Shown here piece by piece: positions 26,503-36,477 of a stretch of DNA of 64,000 nt. The notes beneath the pieces were generated by a model. That model ran no database searches and was not told where the DNA came from. It saw only the letters and a program-made list of their open reading frames with translations. Every line of letters starts with the position of its first letter. Position 1 is the first letter of the stretch. This DNA is from Photobacterium aquae (GTDB taxonomy: Bacteria; Pseudomonadota; Gammaproteobacteria; Enterobacterales; Vibrionaceae), in contig NZ_LDOT01000007.1 of assembly GCF_001029445.1 (NCBI RefSeq), forward strand, positions 1-64,000. Direction: 5' to 3'. Position numbers and translations under genes: made by a program.

Positions 26503-26982
26503 ATGGAACGAGATTACACACTAGAATGCCTGATGACGATGCCGCGTCACGAGCTGGAGGAATTCAGCCTTCGAATCGTCAACCGCATGGTTCCAGAAGA
26601 CGTAATGAAAGAACTCTTCAACTTTGAAGAGGAAGAAGTCAGCAGCCAAGAGCGTATGCTATCGGCACAATTTGATGCCATGCTCCGCATGAATGCTATC
26701 GCATTGGGTGAGGTCCGTAATATGTTTGCCGAATCGGACAATGCCGAGCAAAATATCGAGCGTATGTCTCGATTACTGCTATGGCATTTTTACGCTATGT
26801 CATTCAATTTAGAAGAAGCTATTTCTCTTGAAGACCATTGCGCACAAGTCGACAACATTCTAGCTAACCCACCTAAAGATACTTTCGGTTGGGTGAAGAC
26901 ACTCACCGAACTGCTTCATACATACGCCTCGATGCATGAAGGCACTGACGAAGCAGCGGCACATTCCGAGACTAACCAATAA
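26503..26982 (+). CDS. Hypothetical acidic helical protein
   Basis: A 159-residue cytoplasmic protein I do not recognise. It is acidic and mostly helical, with an N-terminal LTMPRHELEEFSLRIVN-like heptad region and two Met-rich helices. There are no catalytic motifs. ATG 26503 has a GAGAAG ribosome site 8 bases upstream; the frame is open to 26254, but that part is intergenic in character. It diverges from mrcB and is followed by a strong terminator. Confidence 0.75.
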   Translation: MERDYTLECLMTMPRHELEEFSLRIVNRMVPEDVMKELFNFEEEEVSSQERMLSAQFDAMLRMNAIALGEVRNMFAESDNAEQNIERMSRLLLWHFYAMSFNLEEAISLEDHCAQVDNILANPPKDTFGWVKTLTELLHTYASMHEGTDEAAAHSETNQ

Positions 26983-26985
26983 AAC

Positions 26986-27020
26986 AAAAAGCCGATGGAT
27001 TAACCATCGGCTTTTTTTTC
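26986..27020. terminator. Strong bidirectional intrinsic terminator
   Basis: An 8-bp stem GCCGATGG/CCATCGGC with A5 to the left and T8 to the right. It serves the convergent hypothetical and phosphohexomutase genes. Confidence 0.93.
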
Positions 27021-27030
27021 ATACAAAGAA

Positions 27031-28734
27031 TTAGAGTGAAGCCTGATGTTTGTCAATCAGCGACGCCATTGCCTCCTGCGCGCGCTGCTGTACATGTTTG
27101 ATACTATCCTCATGGCTCATAGCCTCAACGACCTCGTAGTAACATTTCAGCTTGGGCTCCGTACCAGAAGGCCGTACAACAACCCGCGACTCGTCATCGA
27201 GATAATAAATCAGCACATCACTAGATGGCAGATCGATATCCTCAGTTCGACCATCGGCAAAGCGGCGGACTCCCAGCTTCAAATCTTCCGTCATCTCCAC
27301 AGCCCGACCCGCAATACATAGCGGAGGATCAGCTCGCAGCTGATCGCCAACAGAGACTGCCCCCGGCGCTAGCGCAATGCTACGCTGCTCATTAAGATAA
27401 TAACCATGTTCACGGTAAATGGACTCAAGTCGATCCCAGACAGTATGTCCATTGGCAGCAAGTTCTGCCGTCATTTGTGCAAAAGCAACTAGCGCCGACA
27501 ATCCGTCTTTATCCCAAACGGTGTTGCCAACGGTATAGCCCAGTGCTTCCTCATAAGCGAAAAGGAACTGCTGCTCTTGGGTCTGTTGCTCCATGGCCAC
27601 ATTGGTCAGCCATTTGAATCCGGTCAATGTCTTATAAAAACCAGCCTCCAAAGCCGTCGCGATCTTCTCAAGCAAGCTAGAAGACACGATTGTCGTGCCA
27701 ACCAACTGCTGCTCAGGTACCGAGTGGGTCAACAAATAATGACCGAGTAACACTCCCACCTGATCACCTGTCAGCATCTTGTACTCACCGTCTTCGGTTC
27801 GCACGGCAACGGCAAAGCGGTCTGCATCAGGATCATTGGCACAAGCCAATATCGCACCATGGGCTGACGCTTCTGCGATAACCATATCCATCGCCCCCGG
27901 TTCTTCAGGGTTAGGGAAATTAACGGTCGGGAATCGGCCATCAGGCTCACGCTGGGCAGCCACACTATAGACATGGGCAAATCCTGCATCAGCTAACAAG
28001 GTTTCTGCCATGTCCGCTCCGACACCATGCATCGCTGTATAGGCAAGGCTAATATTGGCCGGCTCTGTATGGTTTGCCAAATAAGGGCTGTTATTCTGCG
28101 CTTTACGATACGCGGTAAAATAATCGTCATTGAGCCATGTAAGTAAGCCTAGGCGCTCAGCATCTTCAAGGCTATTCACCGGCAACACTTCTTGTGATGC
28201 AAGATCTATTTGTTCTGCAATACCCGAGTCATGTGGCGGGATAATTTGCGCACCATTGCCCCAATAAACTTTAAAGCCATTGTAAGCCGGTGGGTTATGG
28301 CTTGCTGTCACCACAACTGCAGCAGCAGCATTAAAATGGTGAACCCCGAAAGCAACGACAGGCGTTGGTGCAACCTTAGCGGTTAGGTAAACGTTAATGC
28401 CTAGAGCCGTCAGCATGCTTGCCGTATCCTGGGCAAACTGACGTGAGTCAGGGCGACCGTCATAACCGATGACAACCCCCCTAGATGCCGCACTATTGAC
28501 CGTATCAAGCAAATAGCGTCCCAGTCCGATCGCTGTTTCCTGAATCACGAGCCTGTTCATTCGGTTAGGGCCCGCACCCACGATTCCCCTCAACCCAGCA
28601 GTACCAAAGGCAAGCCGAGTTGAGAATCGGTCCTCAATCTCTTGTTTATTATTATCATCAAGAAGTTGTTGAAGCTCCTGACGAGTAACTGGATCAGGAT
28701 CTCGAGCCAGCCAAGTTGATACATCAGTAATCAT
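27031..28734 (-). CDS. Phosphohexomutase (phosphoglucomutase/phosphomannomutase, PGM2-like)
   Basis: A 567-residue alpha-D-phosphohexomutase with four domains. The phosphoserine loop is VVVTASHNPPAYNG, the Mg loop is CANDPDADRF and the phosphate-binding C-terminal segment is RPSGTEPKLKCYYE. Length and the start FGTAGLRGIVGAGPNRMN fit the PGM2/ManB-like branch that interconverts hexose-1- and 6-phosphates. In the wider context it would move glucose-1-phosphate from maltodextrin breakdown into glycolysis. ATG 28734 is favoured by a GAAAGGA ribosome site 9 bases upstream; the frame is open to 28776. Confidence 0.9.
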   Translation of the reverse strand: MITDVSTWLARDPDPVTRQELQQLLDDNNKQEIEDRFSTRLAFGTAGLRGIVGAGPNRMNRLVIQETAIGLGRYLLDTVNSAASRGVVIGYDGRPDSRQFAQDTASMLTALGINVYLTAKVAPTPVVAFGVHHFNAAAAVVVTASHNPPAYNGFKVYWGNGAQIIPPHDSGIAEQIDLASQEVLPVNSLEDAERLGLLTWLNDDYFTAYRKAQNNSPYLANHTEPANISLAYTAMHGVGADMAETLLADAGFAHVYSVAAQREPDGRFPTVNFPNPEEPGAMDMVIAEASAHGAILACANDPDADRFAVAVRTEDGEYKMLTGDQVGVLLGHYLLTHSVPEQQLVGTTIVSSSLLEKIATALEAGFYKTLTGFKWLTNVAMEQQTQEQQFLFAYEEALGYTVGNTVWDKDGLSALVAFAQMTAELAANGHTVWDRLESIYREHGYYLNEQRSIALAPGAVSVGDQLRADPPLCIAGRAVEMTEDLKLGVRRFADGRTEDIDLPSSDVLIYYLDDESRVVVRPSGTEPKLKCYYEVVEAMSHEDSIKHVQQRAQEAMASLIDKHQASL

Positions 28735-28936
28735 TGCGGAACGTCCTTTCTTTAAAACTGCAACTAGTATAGACAACAGCCTTCTCCAAGCGACTTCAAT
28801 CTAAGAGATTCCACCTATGGGCCTCCGAAACTCAGTCTATGGATGGCCGCTATACTACTGTACGTTACCAACAACTTACATGATAATAATTATCAATACC
28901 ATGAATATTGACGGTTTACGTTTCTTTTGGACAAAA

Positions 28937-28962
28937 AAAATCCAGCCCTAAGGCTGGATTTT
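28937..28962. terminator. Intrinsic terminator of deaD
   Basis: A stem AAAATCCAGCC/GGCTGGATTTT. On the minus strand it is followed by TTTTTTTTGT. It lies 18 bp past the helicase stop. Confidence 0.88.
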
Positions 28963-28979
28963 CTAAATCAATCGAAAAA

Positions 28980-30938
28980 TTAATCTTCGAAACGAGGCTT
29001 ACGATCGCGGCGTGGGCCACCGTGGTTACGCTCACCACGGAAAGTGCCACGGTTGTCACCGCCACGGTTGCGGTCGAAACGACGCTCGCCACCTTCACGG
29101 TTACCATCACGATTGCCATCGCGGTTGCCGTCACGGTTACCACGGTAACCACCACGGTTGCCATCGCGGTTACCATCACGATTACCGTCACGGTTGCCAC
29201 GGAAACCACCACGGTTACCGTCACGGTTGCCATCACGGCCGCCACGGCGGTGCTCACGAAGTACGTCATCTTCAACAACAACAGCTTTAACTTCGTTCTG
29301 ACGGATGCGTAGCTTCTTAAGCTGTGCAGCAACGTCTTCTGGCATCTTCTTAGGAAGCTGAACATAAGTGTGCTCAGGAGCCAGCTTGATAGCACCGATG
29401 CTATCTTTGTTCAGGCCTAGTTCGTTAGCGATTGCGCCTACGATATCTTTAACCTGTACGCCTTGCTCACGGCCAACCTGTAGCTGGTATGTATCCCAGT
29501 CAGCAGTGTTGAAAGTACGACGCTCACGACGCTCACCACGTTCGCCACGCTCACCGCGGTCATCACGACGACGGTCACGACGCTGCTTATCACGCTCGAT
29601 CGCAGCAACCATTGGGTCTGGACCTTTGTAGAACAACGGACGGTTGCCCTGCTGGCGCTGAAGAAGCATCGCAGCTAGAGTCTGAGTGTCCACTTCGATA
29701 GTTTCCTGAAGCTTCTCGATCAGCTCAACAAATGCTTCAAGGCTGCTTTCTTCTTTCTGAGCAGCAAGCTCTAGACCTAGGCGGTTCAAGCGTGCTTCTG
29801 CAACAGCATCACGAAGTGGAAGTTGGATCTCTTCCATGCGAGATTTAGTCACGCGCTCGATAGTACGCAGCATGCGGATCTGGTTAGTACGAACAAGTAG
29901 GATCGCCTTACCATCACGACCAGCACGACCTGTACGACCGATACGGTGGATGTATGATTCTACGTCGAATGGGATATCGTAGTTAAATACGTGTGTAATA
30001 CGTGGCACATCAAGACCACGAGCAACAACGTCTGTCGCAACTAGGATATCAATCACGCCACGTTTGATATGATCAACGGTACGCTCACGTAGTGACTGAG
30101 GAATATCACCGTGAAGAGCTGCAGCTTTGAAACCACGAGCAGATAGCCAATCAGCCAGACGCTCAGTATCCTGACGAGTACGTACGAATACGATAGACGC
30201 ATCAGTATCTTCAGTTTCAAGAAGACGCATCATTGCTTCGTCTTTCTCTACACCTTTAACAACCCAGAACTGCTGCTCAACCTGAGCAACTGTACGGTTT
30301 TCACCAGCAACGTCGATGCGAGCAGGGTCACGAAGGAAACGGTCAACGATCTCTTTAACCATTGGAGGCATAGTTGCAGAGAAAAGAACACGCTGAGCAG
30401 ACTCAGGAGCCTGTTCCATGATCCAAGTTACATCGTCAACGAAGCCCATCTTCAGCATTTCGTCAGCTTCATCAAGAACGAAAGTGTGTACTTCGTCAAG
30501 GTGCAGACGGTCGCGAGTGATAAGGTCCTTAACACGGCCAGGAGTACCAACAACAATGTGAGCACCTGACTTAAGTGCGCGCATCTGATCAACGATTGAT
30601 GCACCACCGTAGATCTCAAGTACCTTAAGACCGTTAACATTCTGGCCTAGGTTCTTGATTTCTGCCGCAACCTGAATCGCTAGCTCACGAGTAGGCGCCA
30701 TAACGATCGCCTGAGGCTTATGCTGGTTCAGGTTTAGTTTGTTAAGTAGAGGTAGAGAGAATGCTGCTGTCTTACCAGTACCTGTCTGAGCTTTACCCAG
30801 CGCATCAGTACCAGTTAGAAGTAGAGGAATTGACGCCGCCTGAATTGGAGTCGGCGCAACAAAGCCCATTGAGTCAAGTGCGGATAGTAGTGAGTCAGCC
30901 AGTTCTAGCTGGCGAAATTCTGTAACAGATTCTTGCAT
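28980..30938 (-). CDS. deaD: DEAD-box ATP-dependent RNA helicase DeaD/CsdA
   Basis: A 652-residue cytoplasmic RNA helicase used in cold-shock RNA unwinding and ribosome assembly. Motifs in order: Q motif (PTPIQAASIP), Walker A AQTGTGKT, PTRELAIQ, VGTPGR, DEAD (VLDEADEML), SAT, and motif VI HRIGRTGRAGR. Then comes a DbpA-type RNA-binding domain (VGREQGVQVKDIVGAIANEL, IKLAPEHTYVQLPK). A basic tail with repeated DGNR and RGG blocks follows. ATG 30938 (MQESVTEF) is chosen; the frame extends 30 codons upstream with no family support. E. coli deaD has a long regulated leader, and about 295 bp are gene-free here too. Confidence 0.95.
   Translation of the reverse strand: MQESVTEFRQLELADSLLSALDSMGFVAPTPIQAASIPLLLTGTDALGKAQTGTGKTAAFSLPLLNKLNLNQHKPQAIVMAPTRELAIQVAAEIKNLGQNVNGLKVLEIYGGASIVDQMRALKSGAHIVVGTPGRVKDLITRDRLHLDEVHTFVLDEADEMLKMGFVDDVTWIMEQAPESAQRVLFSATMPPMVKEIVDRFLRDPARIDVAGENRTVAQVEQQFWVVKGVEKDEAMMRLLETEDTDASIVFVRTRQDTERLADWLSARGFKAAALHGDIPQSLRERTVDHIKRGVIDILVATDVVARGLDVPRITHVFNYDIPFDVESYIHRIGRTGRAGRDGKAILLVRTNQIRMLRTIERVTKSRMEEIQLPLRDAVAEARLNRLGLELAAQKEESSLEAFVELIEKLQETIEVDTQTLAAMLLQRQQGNRPLFYKGPDPMVAAIERDKQRRDRRRDDRGERGERGERRERRTFNTADWDTYQLQVGREQGVQVKDIVGAIANELGLNKDSIGAIKLAPEHTYVQLPKKMPEDVAAQLKKLRIRQNEVKAVVVEDDVLREHRRGGRDGNRDGNRGGFRGNRDGNRDGNRDGNRGGYRGNRDGNRDGNRDGNREGGERRFDRNRGGDNRGTFRGERNHGGPRRDRKPRFED
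29090..29250 (-). repeat. In-gene tandem repeat coding DGNR units
   Basis: Eight 12-bp units coding Asp-Gly-Asn-Arg in three groups, separated by GGFRGNR and GGYRGNR spacers, in the C-terminal tail of deaD. It is an RGG-type RNA-binding tail and is likely to vary in copy number. Confidence 0.85.
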
Positions 30939-31235
30939 TGGGATCCCAATAAATAATCTAACTAAAAACGGGGCCCCTACTGCTATATAAGGTTCTGCAA
31001 CAGCAACCACAAGCACGGGCCTCGACATATGAGGCGCGCATTGTGCGCCATTACTTGATAAAAAGCCAGAAAAAATTGAGCGAGGTCACAAATTAACTTT
31101 CAAGGACTTATTATTTATACAAATAGCTTAATCAACTAGCCTAGCTCTCTAATTTATAAATATATTTTACCAATAAATAGAAAAATATGACATTTAGTTT
31201 ATGAATTATAATGCAAACAAACAGGCAGCCAACGA

Positions 31236-32993
31236 CTAAAAGCGGTTCAACGTCAGATCACAGCATGTTACCTGAGCTCGCCCTTGTGCTTTTGCGCGAT
31301 ACAGTGCAGCGTCAGCACCTTTGATCAGCACGCAGGAATGTTCTGATTGTGCCATTTCAGCACTCCATTTTTCATATTCTCCCGGTTCATGCCTATGCGA
31401 TGAATTTACAGCCGCCTTGCTCGGCCGAATCACACAGCACCCTGCACTTATGGTCACTATGCCCGCATCACTTGCCTTATGTTCTATGGCCAATGCGGCC
31501 ACCCCATCAACCATTGACTGTGCGAAAGCCACCAGCTGTTCCATCGACATGCCAGGTACGACACAGACAAACTCTTCACCACCATAACGCGACAAAACAG
31601 CATTTTTATAAGGTTGGATTTGCGATTTGAACAAAGCCGCAATTTTCTTCAAACATGTATCACCATAAAGGTGACCATAGCTATCATTGAAAGCCTTGAA
31701 ATGATCAACATCTAACATCACCAGCCCAAGCATTGAATTGTCGGCTTCTGCAGCGCGCCAAAGCCGCTTGTACGACAGGTCAAAGAAACGCCGATTTGCC
31801 ACACCTGTCAGCCCGTCTTGCATCGACCAACGCTCAAATTTATGGTTGGCACGCTCAAGGGCCTTGTTTGATGCCAACAGTTCTTCCGTGCGGCGCATGA
31901 CCCTCTCTTCCAACTGCTGGTTGAGCTGTTTCAATTCTTCGTACTGACGACGAATCACAATTTGTTGCCCAAGAGATGCACCAAACAACTTGAAAATCTC
32001 TTTCTGGTGTTCGGTAATTGGCCTTCGGTTGATCAGGTTGTCCGCCGCTATCCAGCCAATGCAGCAATCGCCATTCCACATAGCAATCATTGCATTCCAC
32101 CCTGTCCCAACCTGCTCTGTACCGTAATAGAGCGGCGCATCTTCTTTCACCACCACATAATCTTTCCGACTCAAGGCTTCATTGACCAAAGGGTGATCCG
32201 GAATCGCACTGCAAAACGAACGGCGGCACACCAAGTTACCTTCTGGATCCGTTCCAAACGTCCCACGCATTTCATTTTTATCAAAATCGATCAGAAACAC
32301 AGCCATACGATCAATACCGAGCTTCTCACGACCCAACTTCACAGCAGTTTGATAAAAATCATCATTTGTCTCAGCTTTGGCCAAGCACAAAGTCACCGTA
32401 TGCAAATTCTTGAGCAGCTCGAGATAATGGTTCAATGACTCATTACGGAGTGCTAGCTCTGCCTCAACATCACGACGACTTTGATGCTGCTGGAGAACCT
32501 CCTGCATCAAAATACGGGCGCTAACATCCGAAGCCAGTACCATCAGCAGGTCTTCAACTTCTTGCTTTCTAGCTTCCAGCTCACCCAGCTCAAATGTCTC
32601 GGCACAGATATAGCCCACAGCCCTATCATGCATCCGAATCGGCAAGACTAACTGATACCATTGCTCAGGATGCTCAGACGGCATGCTTTGATAAGAGTGA
32701 TTGATAGGGGTACAGATAAACCGCCCACCGTCCCTCGCCTGTCGAAGAGAGAGCAACGGCACCCCTTTATATTCATCAAGACTTAATGTGGGGCAGTAAA
32801 ATCTAAAATCCGTCCCTGTTCCGCTTGCTATGATGCGCGTCTCATTTTGCTGCTCGATCAACAAGGTCATCTTTTGCAGGTGGAATTCTTCTTGAATCGT
32901 TTCCAACAGTACTTGACACCATTGTTCCATATTGGATTGTCGAACTAACTTGTCGACTAACAGTTCAAGAATACTGTTTTTTTTATTGTTCAT
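31236..32993 (-). CDS. Diguanylate cyclase with GAF-type sensor domains
   Basis: A 585-residue cytoplasmic protein. The N-terminal half holds two GAF-like modules (about 20-160 and 205-345) joined by a helix. A coiled coil (QQLEERVMRRTEELLASNKA) leads to a GGDEF domain with an intact active site, LSRYGGEEFVCVVPG. It would make c-di-GMP from two GTP. The inhibitory RxxD site is missing: the aligned residues read YKNA. No transmembrane segment is seen. The start MNNKKNSILELLVDKLV is followed directly by domain sequence. Monocistronic. Confidence 0.92.
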   Translation of the reverse strand: MNNKKNSILELLVDKLVRQSNMEQWCQVLLETIQEEFHLQKMTLLIEQQNETRIIASGTGTDFRFYCPTLSLDEYKGVPLLSLRQARDGGRFICTPINHSYQSMPSEHPEQWYQLVLPIRMHDRAVGYICAETFELGELEARKQEVEDLLMVLASDVSARILMQEVLQQHQSRRDVEAELALRNESLNHYLELLKNLHTVTLCLAKAETNDDFYQTAVKLGREKLGIDRMAVFLIDFDKNEMRGTFGTDPEGNLVCRRSFCSAIPDHPLVNEALSRKDYVVVKEDAPLYYGTEQVGTGWNAMIAMWNGDCCIGWIAADNLINRRPITEHQKEIFKLFGASLGQQIVIRRQYEELKQLNQQLEERVMRRTEELLASNKALERANHKFERWSMQDGLTGVANRRFFDLSYKRLWRAAEADNSMLGLVMLDVDHFKAFNDSYGHLYGDTCLKKIAALFKSQIQPYKNAVLSRYGGEEFVCVVPGMSMEQLVAFAQSMVDGVAALAIEHKASDAGIVTISAGCCVIRPSKAAVNSSHRHEPGEYEKWSAEMAQSEHSCVLIKGADAALYRAKAQGRAQVTCCDLTLNRF

Positions 32994-33340
32994 TCTCTAC
33001 CTAGCCAGGTCCCGTAGATAAGCCTTGTTTTATTCATCTAAACAAAGGCTAAAAAAACACGCTGATATCCCATCAGGAAAACATGTTGTTCACGCTATAT
33101 ACCTCCCCTTATATCTTATTGCCCGACTCTTTGCTCGCGAGCAGTTTCTATATTTTGATCAAAGTAATAGCTATAACCACATCATGAGGGACTAATTTCG
33201 CAAAGTGCAACAAGTATCACACATCAAACTGTGCAACATTACCTAGTAGGTACGCATTTTTATCTCATCATCTGCTGATGCTTGGTTTTAGCGACTGAAA
33301 TCTTTATAGTGTCAGGGTCAATAACCTGAGACCGGGCATA
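32994..33340. promoter_or_regulatory. Divergent intergenic region upstream of RNase II
   Basis: About 350 bp between the divergent cyclase and rnb genes. It contains no gene. Small inverted repeats are present (TCAGGgtcaataaCCTGA at 33312-33329 and CATCAtctgcTGATG near 33277), the first overlapping the likely rnb leader. No clear operator is named. Confidence 0.4.
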
Positions 33341-35362
33341 ATGTTTCAAGATAATCCTTTACTCGCACAGCTAAAAAAACAGATCCAAGAAACCCTGCCA
33401 AAGAAAGAAGGCAGCATCAAAGCAACGGACCGTGGCTTTGGCTTCTTGGAAGTGGACAATAAAGAAAGCATCTTCATTCCACCAAACTACATGAAAAACG
33501 TCATGCACGGCGACCGTGTCATGGCAGTTATCCGTACCGAAAAAGAACGTGAAGTTGCCGAGCCACAAGAGCTACTGGAGCAGTTCATCACACGCTTTAT
33601 CGGTCGCGTTAAACTTATTCGTGATCGTCTGCATGTTGTGCCTGATCATCCACAGCTAAAGGACGCAATCAAGGCTCGCCCAGTCAAAGGCCTGAATCCT
33701 GAATTGCTAAAAGAAGGCGATTGGGTTGTCGCTCATATGACCCGCCACCCTCTTGTCGGTGACAACAAAACGTTTTTCTGTGAAATCCGCGAAAAAATCA
33801 CTGACAGCAACGATAAGATTGCACCGTGGTGGGTAACGCTTGCACGTCATGATCTGCCAAACGCAGAGCCAGCACCGCAGGAAAACTGGTCGATGCTTGA
33901 TGAAGGCCTTGAGCGTCAAGATCTCACTGCTCTGCCTTTCATTACGATTGATGGCGAATCAACCAAAGATATGGATGACGCCCTGTACACGGTAGTGAAC
34001 GATGATGGCAGCTTTGAGCTGACCGTCGCGATTGCCGATCCAACCTCTTATATTGCCGTTGGCGATAAGATGGATGACGAGGCTCGTCAGCGTGGTTTCA
34101 CGATCTACCTACCTGGCCGTAATATTCCAATGCTTCCTCGTGAACTCAGCGATGAGCTATGTTCTCTTATGGAAGACGAAACACGCCCAGCTATTTGCTG
34201 CCGCGTAACCGTGGATCAAAACGGCGTTATCAGCGATGACATCACCTTCTTCGCAGCATGGATCAAATCACAAGGCCGTCTTGCTTACGACAACGTTTCA
34301 GATTTACTTGAAAATGGCCATTGCGATAATTGGACACCAAGCGATGTTATCCTTGAACAGGTAAAAGCACTACAAAGCTTTGCTAATGCACGTAGTGACT
34401 GGCGTTCAAAGAATGCTGTCGTCTTCCCAGACCGCCCAGACTACCGCTTCGAACTCAGCGAAGATAACGATGTCATCGCTATCCATACTGATCCGCGTCG
34501 TACAGCTAACCGCATGATCGAAGAAGCAATGATCACTGCCAACATCTGTGCGGGGCGCGCGCTGAAAGAAAAATTCGGGCTGGGTGTCTACAACTACCAC
34601 AACGGTTTCAATCCAGAGAAAATTGATGCCGCAATGGACTTCCTCAAAGACGCAGAAGCGCCGTTTGAGAAAGAGCAACTGCTGACGCTTGAAGGCTTCA
34701 GTGCTTTGCGCCGTTGGTTGAACTCTCTAGATTCAACCTACCTAGACAACCGTCTGCGTAAGTTCCAGGCGTACAGTGAAGTCGGCAATACACCAGCCCC
34801 ACACTTTGCGATGGGTCTTGATGTTTACGCGACGTGGACATCACCGATTCGTAAATACGGCGATATGATCAACCACCGCTTGCTAAAAGCACTGATCACT
34901 GACCAAGAGCCTTCACAAAAGCCGGATGACAGCGTAGGCGAAGAGATTGCGGGACATCGCCGTAGCCACCGCATGGCAGAACGCGACGTAGCAGACTGGC
35001 TATACGTTCGCCTGCTGAAAGATGCGGTGAAAGCAGAAACGGTATTTACGGCTGAAATCTTTGATATCAACCGTGCGGGTATGCGTGTTCGCCTACTTGA
35101 GAACGGTGCGGCCGCGTTTATTCCGGCTCCGCTGATCCTTGACAACAAAACGCGCATCGAATGCAACGGTGACCTTGGCATTATCAACATCGACAAAGTG
35201 AAAGAATACCAACTGGGTGATCACTTTGAAGTAGTATTGGCCGAGGTACGTGATGCTACACGCCAGCTTGTTGCCAAACCGGTGAAGCAGTTCCCTGCCC
35301 CAGAAGCAGAGAATAAGCCTGAGCAAGAAGCACCGGCGACTTCTGAAGACAATGCCGCTTAA
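33341..35362 (+). CDS. rnb: Exoribonuclease II
   Basis: A 673-residue 3'-5' exoribonuclease that degrades single-stranded RNA processively. Two N-terminal cold-shock/S1-like domains ([20 protein letters not shown]) precede the RNB catalytic domain with [15 protein letters not shown], which carries the Mg-binding Asp cluster, and [13 protein letters not shown]-terminal S1 domain ends in an acidic tail ([19 protein letters not shown]). Length and the [13 protein letters not shown] start mark RNase II, not RNase R. It is followed by a strong terminator. Confidence 0.95.
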   Translation: MFQDNPLLAQLKKQIQETLPKKEGSIKATDRGFGFLEVDNKESIFIPPNYMKNVMHGDRVMAVIRTEKEREVAEPQELLEQFITRFIGRVKLIRDRLHVVPDHPQLKDAIKARPVKGLNPELLKEGDWVVAHMTRHPLVGDNKTFFCEIREKITDSNDKIAPWWVTLARHDLPNAEPAPQENWSMLDEGLERQDLTALPFITIDGESTKDMDDALYTVVNDDGSFELTVAIADPTSYIAVGDKMDDEARQRGFTIYLPGRNIPMLPRELSDELCSLMEDETRPAICCRVTVDQNGVISDDITFFAAWIKSQGRLAYDNVSDLLENGHCDNWTPSDVILEQVKALQSFANARSDWRSKNAVVFPDRPDYRFELSEDNDVIAIHTDPRRTANRMIEEAMITANICAGRALKEKFGLGVYNYHNGFNPEKIDAAMDFLKDAEAPFEKEQLLTLEGFSALRRWLNSLDSTYLDNRLRKFQAYSEVGNTPAPHFAMGLDVYATWTSPIRKYGDMINHRLLKALITDQEPSQKPDDSVGEEIAGHRRSHRMAERDVADWLYVRLLKDAVKAETVFTAEIFDINRAGMRVRLLENGAAAFIPAPLILDNKTRIECNGDLGIINIDKVKEYQLGDHFEVVLAEVRDATRQLVAKPVKQFPAPEAENKPEQEAPATSEDNAA

Positions 35363-35390
35363 GCGACCGTCTTCAATACGCTAAACTCTA

Positions 35391-35417
35391 AGGGCCAGCA
35401 ATGCTGGCCCTTCTTTT
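35391..35417 (+). terminator. Intrinsic terminator of rnb
   Basis: A 9-bp stem AGGGCCAGC/GCTGGCCCT with a 3-base loop and a TCTTTT tail. Confidence 0.88.
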
Positions 35418-35444
35418 ATTCATAACTATAAGTAACTGTCAGCT

Positions 35445-35999
35445 ATGTCAAAAACCTGCCCAATCACGGCTGCTAAAGCCACTGAGCAATGGCTCGAAGA
35501 TGTCGTCATCGGACTGAACCTTTGTCCTTTTGCGGCTAAACCGCAGCGCAACCAGCAAATCAAAATCCACGTCAGCCAATCGAACGACGAAGCAACGCTG
35601 CTTGAGGAAATCTACGGACAACTGCGCGAACTCGATGAAACGCCTGTTACAGAGCTAGAAACAACGCTGGTTGTCACTCCCTATCTTTTCAAGGCATTTG
35701 ACGACTACAACCAGTTTCTCGACCTTGTGGATGCACTGCTCATTCAATGCGGTTACGAAGGAACATATCAGGTCGCTAGCTTCCACCCTGATTATTACTT
35801 TGCAGGAACACATCCCGATGATGCAGAAAACCTAACCAACCGCTCACCGTATCCTGTTTTCCACCTGATCCGTGAAGCCAGCATGGAAAAAGTTCTCAAG
35901 CACTACCCAGATCCAGAAGGGATACCAGAACGAAATATAGCTCGAGTAGAATCTCTTACTCCGCAAGAAATTAAGCAACTGTTTCCTTTTCTGAAATAA
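35445..35999 (+). CDS. DUF1415 family protein
   Basis: A 184-residue soluble protein of the DUF1415 family, of unknown function. Conserved segments are WLEDVVIGLNLCPFA near the N terminus, TLVVTPYLFKAFDDYNQFLD in the middle, and FHPDYYFAGTHPDDAENLTN followed by RSPYPVFHLIRE. Invariant Cys and His residues suggest metal or cofactor binding, but this is not known. It lies 80 bp after rnb, behind a terminator. Confidence 0.9.
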   Translation: MSKTCPITAAKATEQWLEDVVIGLNLCPFAAKPQRNQQIKIHVSQSNDEATLLEEIYGQLRELDETPVTELETTLVVTPYLFKAFDDYNQFLDLVDALLIQCGYEGTYQVASFHPDYYFAGTHPDDAENLTNRSPYPVFHLIREASMEKVLKHYPDPEGIPERNIARVESLTPQEIKQLFPFLK

Positions 36000-36036
36000 C
36001 CTTTGCCACTCATAACTTATTTTTGTTATGACATAA

Positions 36037-36065
36037 AAAAACCCGAGCATAATGTTCGGGTTTTG
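36037..36065 (+). terminator. Intrinsic terminator of the DUF1415 gene
   Basis: A stem AAAACCCGA/TCGGGTTTT with a 9-base loop and flanking A and T runs. Confidence 0.85.
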
Positions 36066-36425
36066 TTACCAATAAACCTACTTATAAAAATAAAAAGTAA
36101 GCCCAGCTATGCAGTAACGCCAATAAATCAAGCTCATCAACTTCCTAACAGATCGGCGGCCAAACCAACGTTAAGATCAGAGCTAGGGAGATGCTTGCAA
36201 GTGAGAACAAGCATATTTTTCTTATTTATAAAACACTCAAGATGCTTTATACACATTATCTTATCAGTCCTTGAATATAAGTAAAGACTACACTCGTTAA
36301 TTTACCCAATAAAATAAACACTTGTGTACTGATAAATAAAGACATTATGCAACTTAGCGACGGATATTATTAACTAGCTAAAATATACCCCAATGATATA
36401 TATCAAAGTCAATTCACAAAAAACA
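36066..36425. other. AT-rich intergenic stretch, no gene seen
   Basis: About 360 bp between the DUF1415 and malG terminators. No conserved open frame, RNA fold or repeat that I can support. Confidence 0.5.
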
Positions 36426-36427
36426 AA

Positions 36428-36451
36428 AAAAGCCTGCATATGCAGGCTTTT
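36428..36451 (-). terminator. Intrinsic terminator of malEFG
   Basis: A perfect palindrome AAAAGCCTGCAT/ATGCAGGCTTTT followed by TTTTGTTT on the minus strand, 27 bp past the malG stop. Confidence 0.88.
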
Positions 36452-36477
36452 CACTTATTGATTGGAATCGTAAATTA

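Noticed and set aside
29090..29250. Regular short repeats that could suggest a CRISPR array
   Set aside because: Units of 12 bp with no unique spacers, in frame inside deaD and coding DGNR; no cas genes nearby.
28908..29312. Long Val/Thr- and His/Gly-rich open frames on the plus strand opposite the deaD tail
   Set aside because: Low-complexity shadows of the DGNR/RGG repeat on the other strand.
30939..31028. 30-codon N-terminal extension of DeaD
   Set aside because: Not seen in the family; ATG 30938 gives the usual DEAD-box N terminus.
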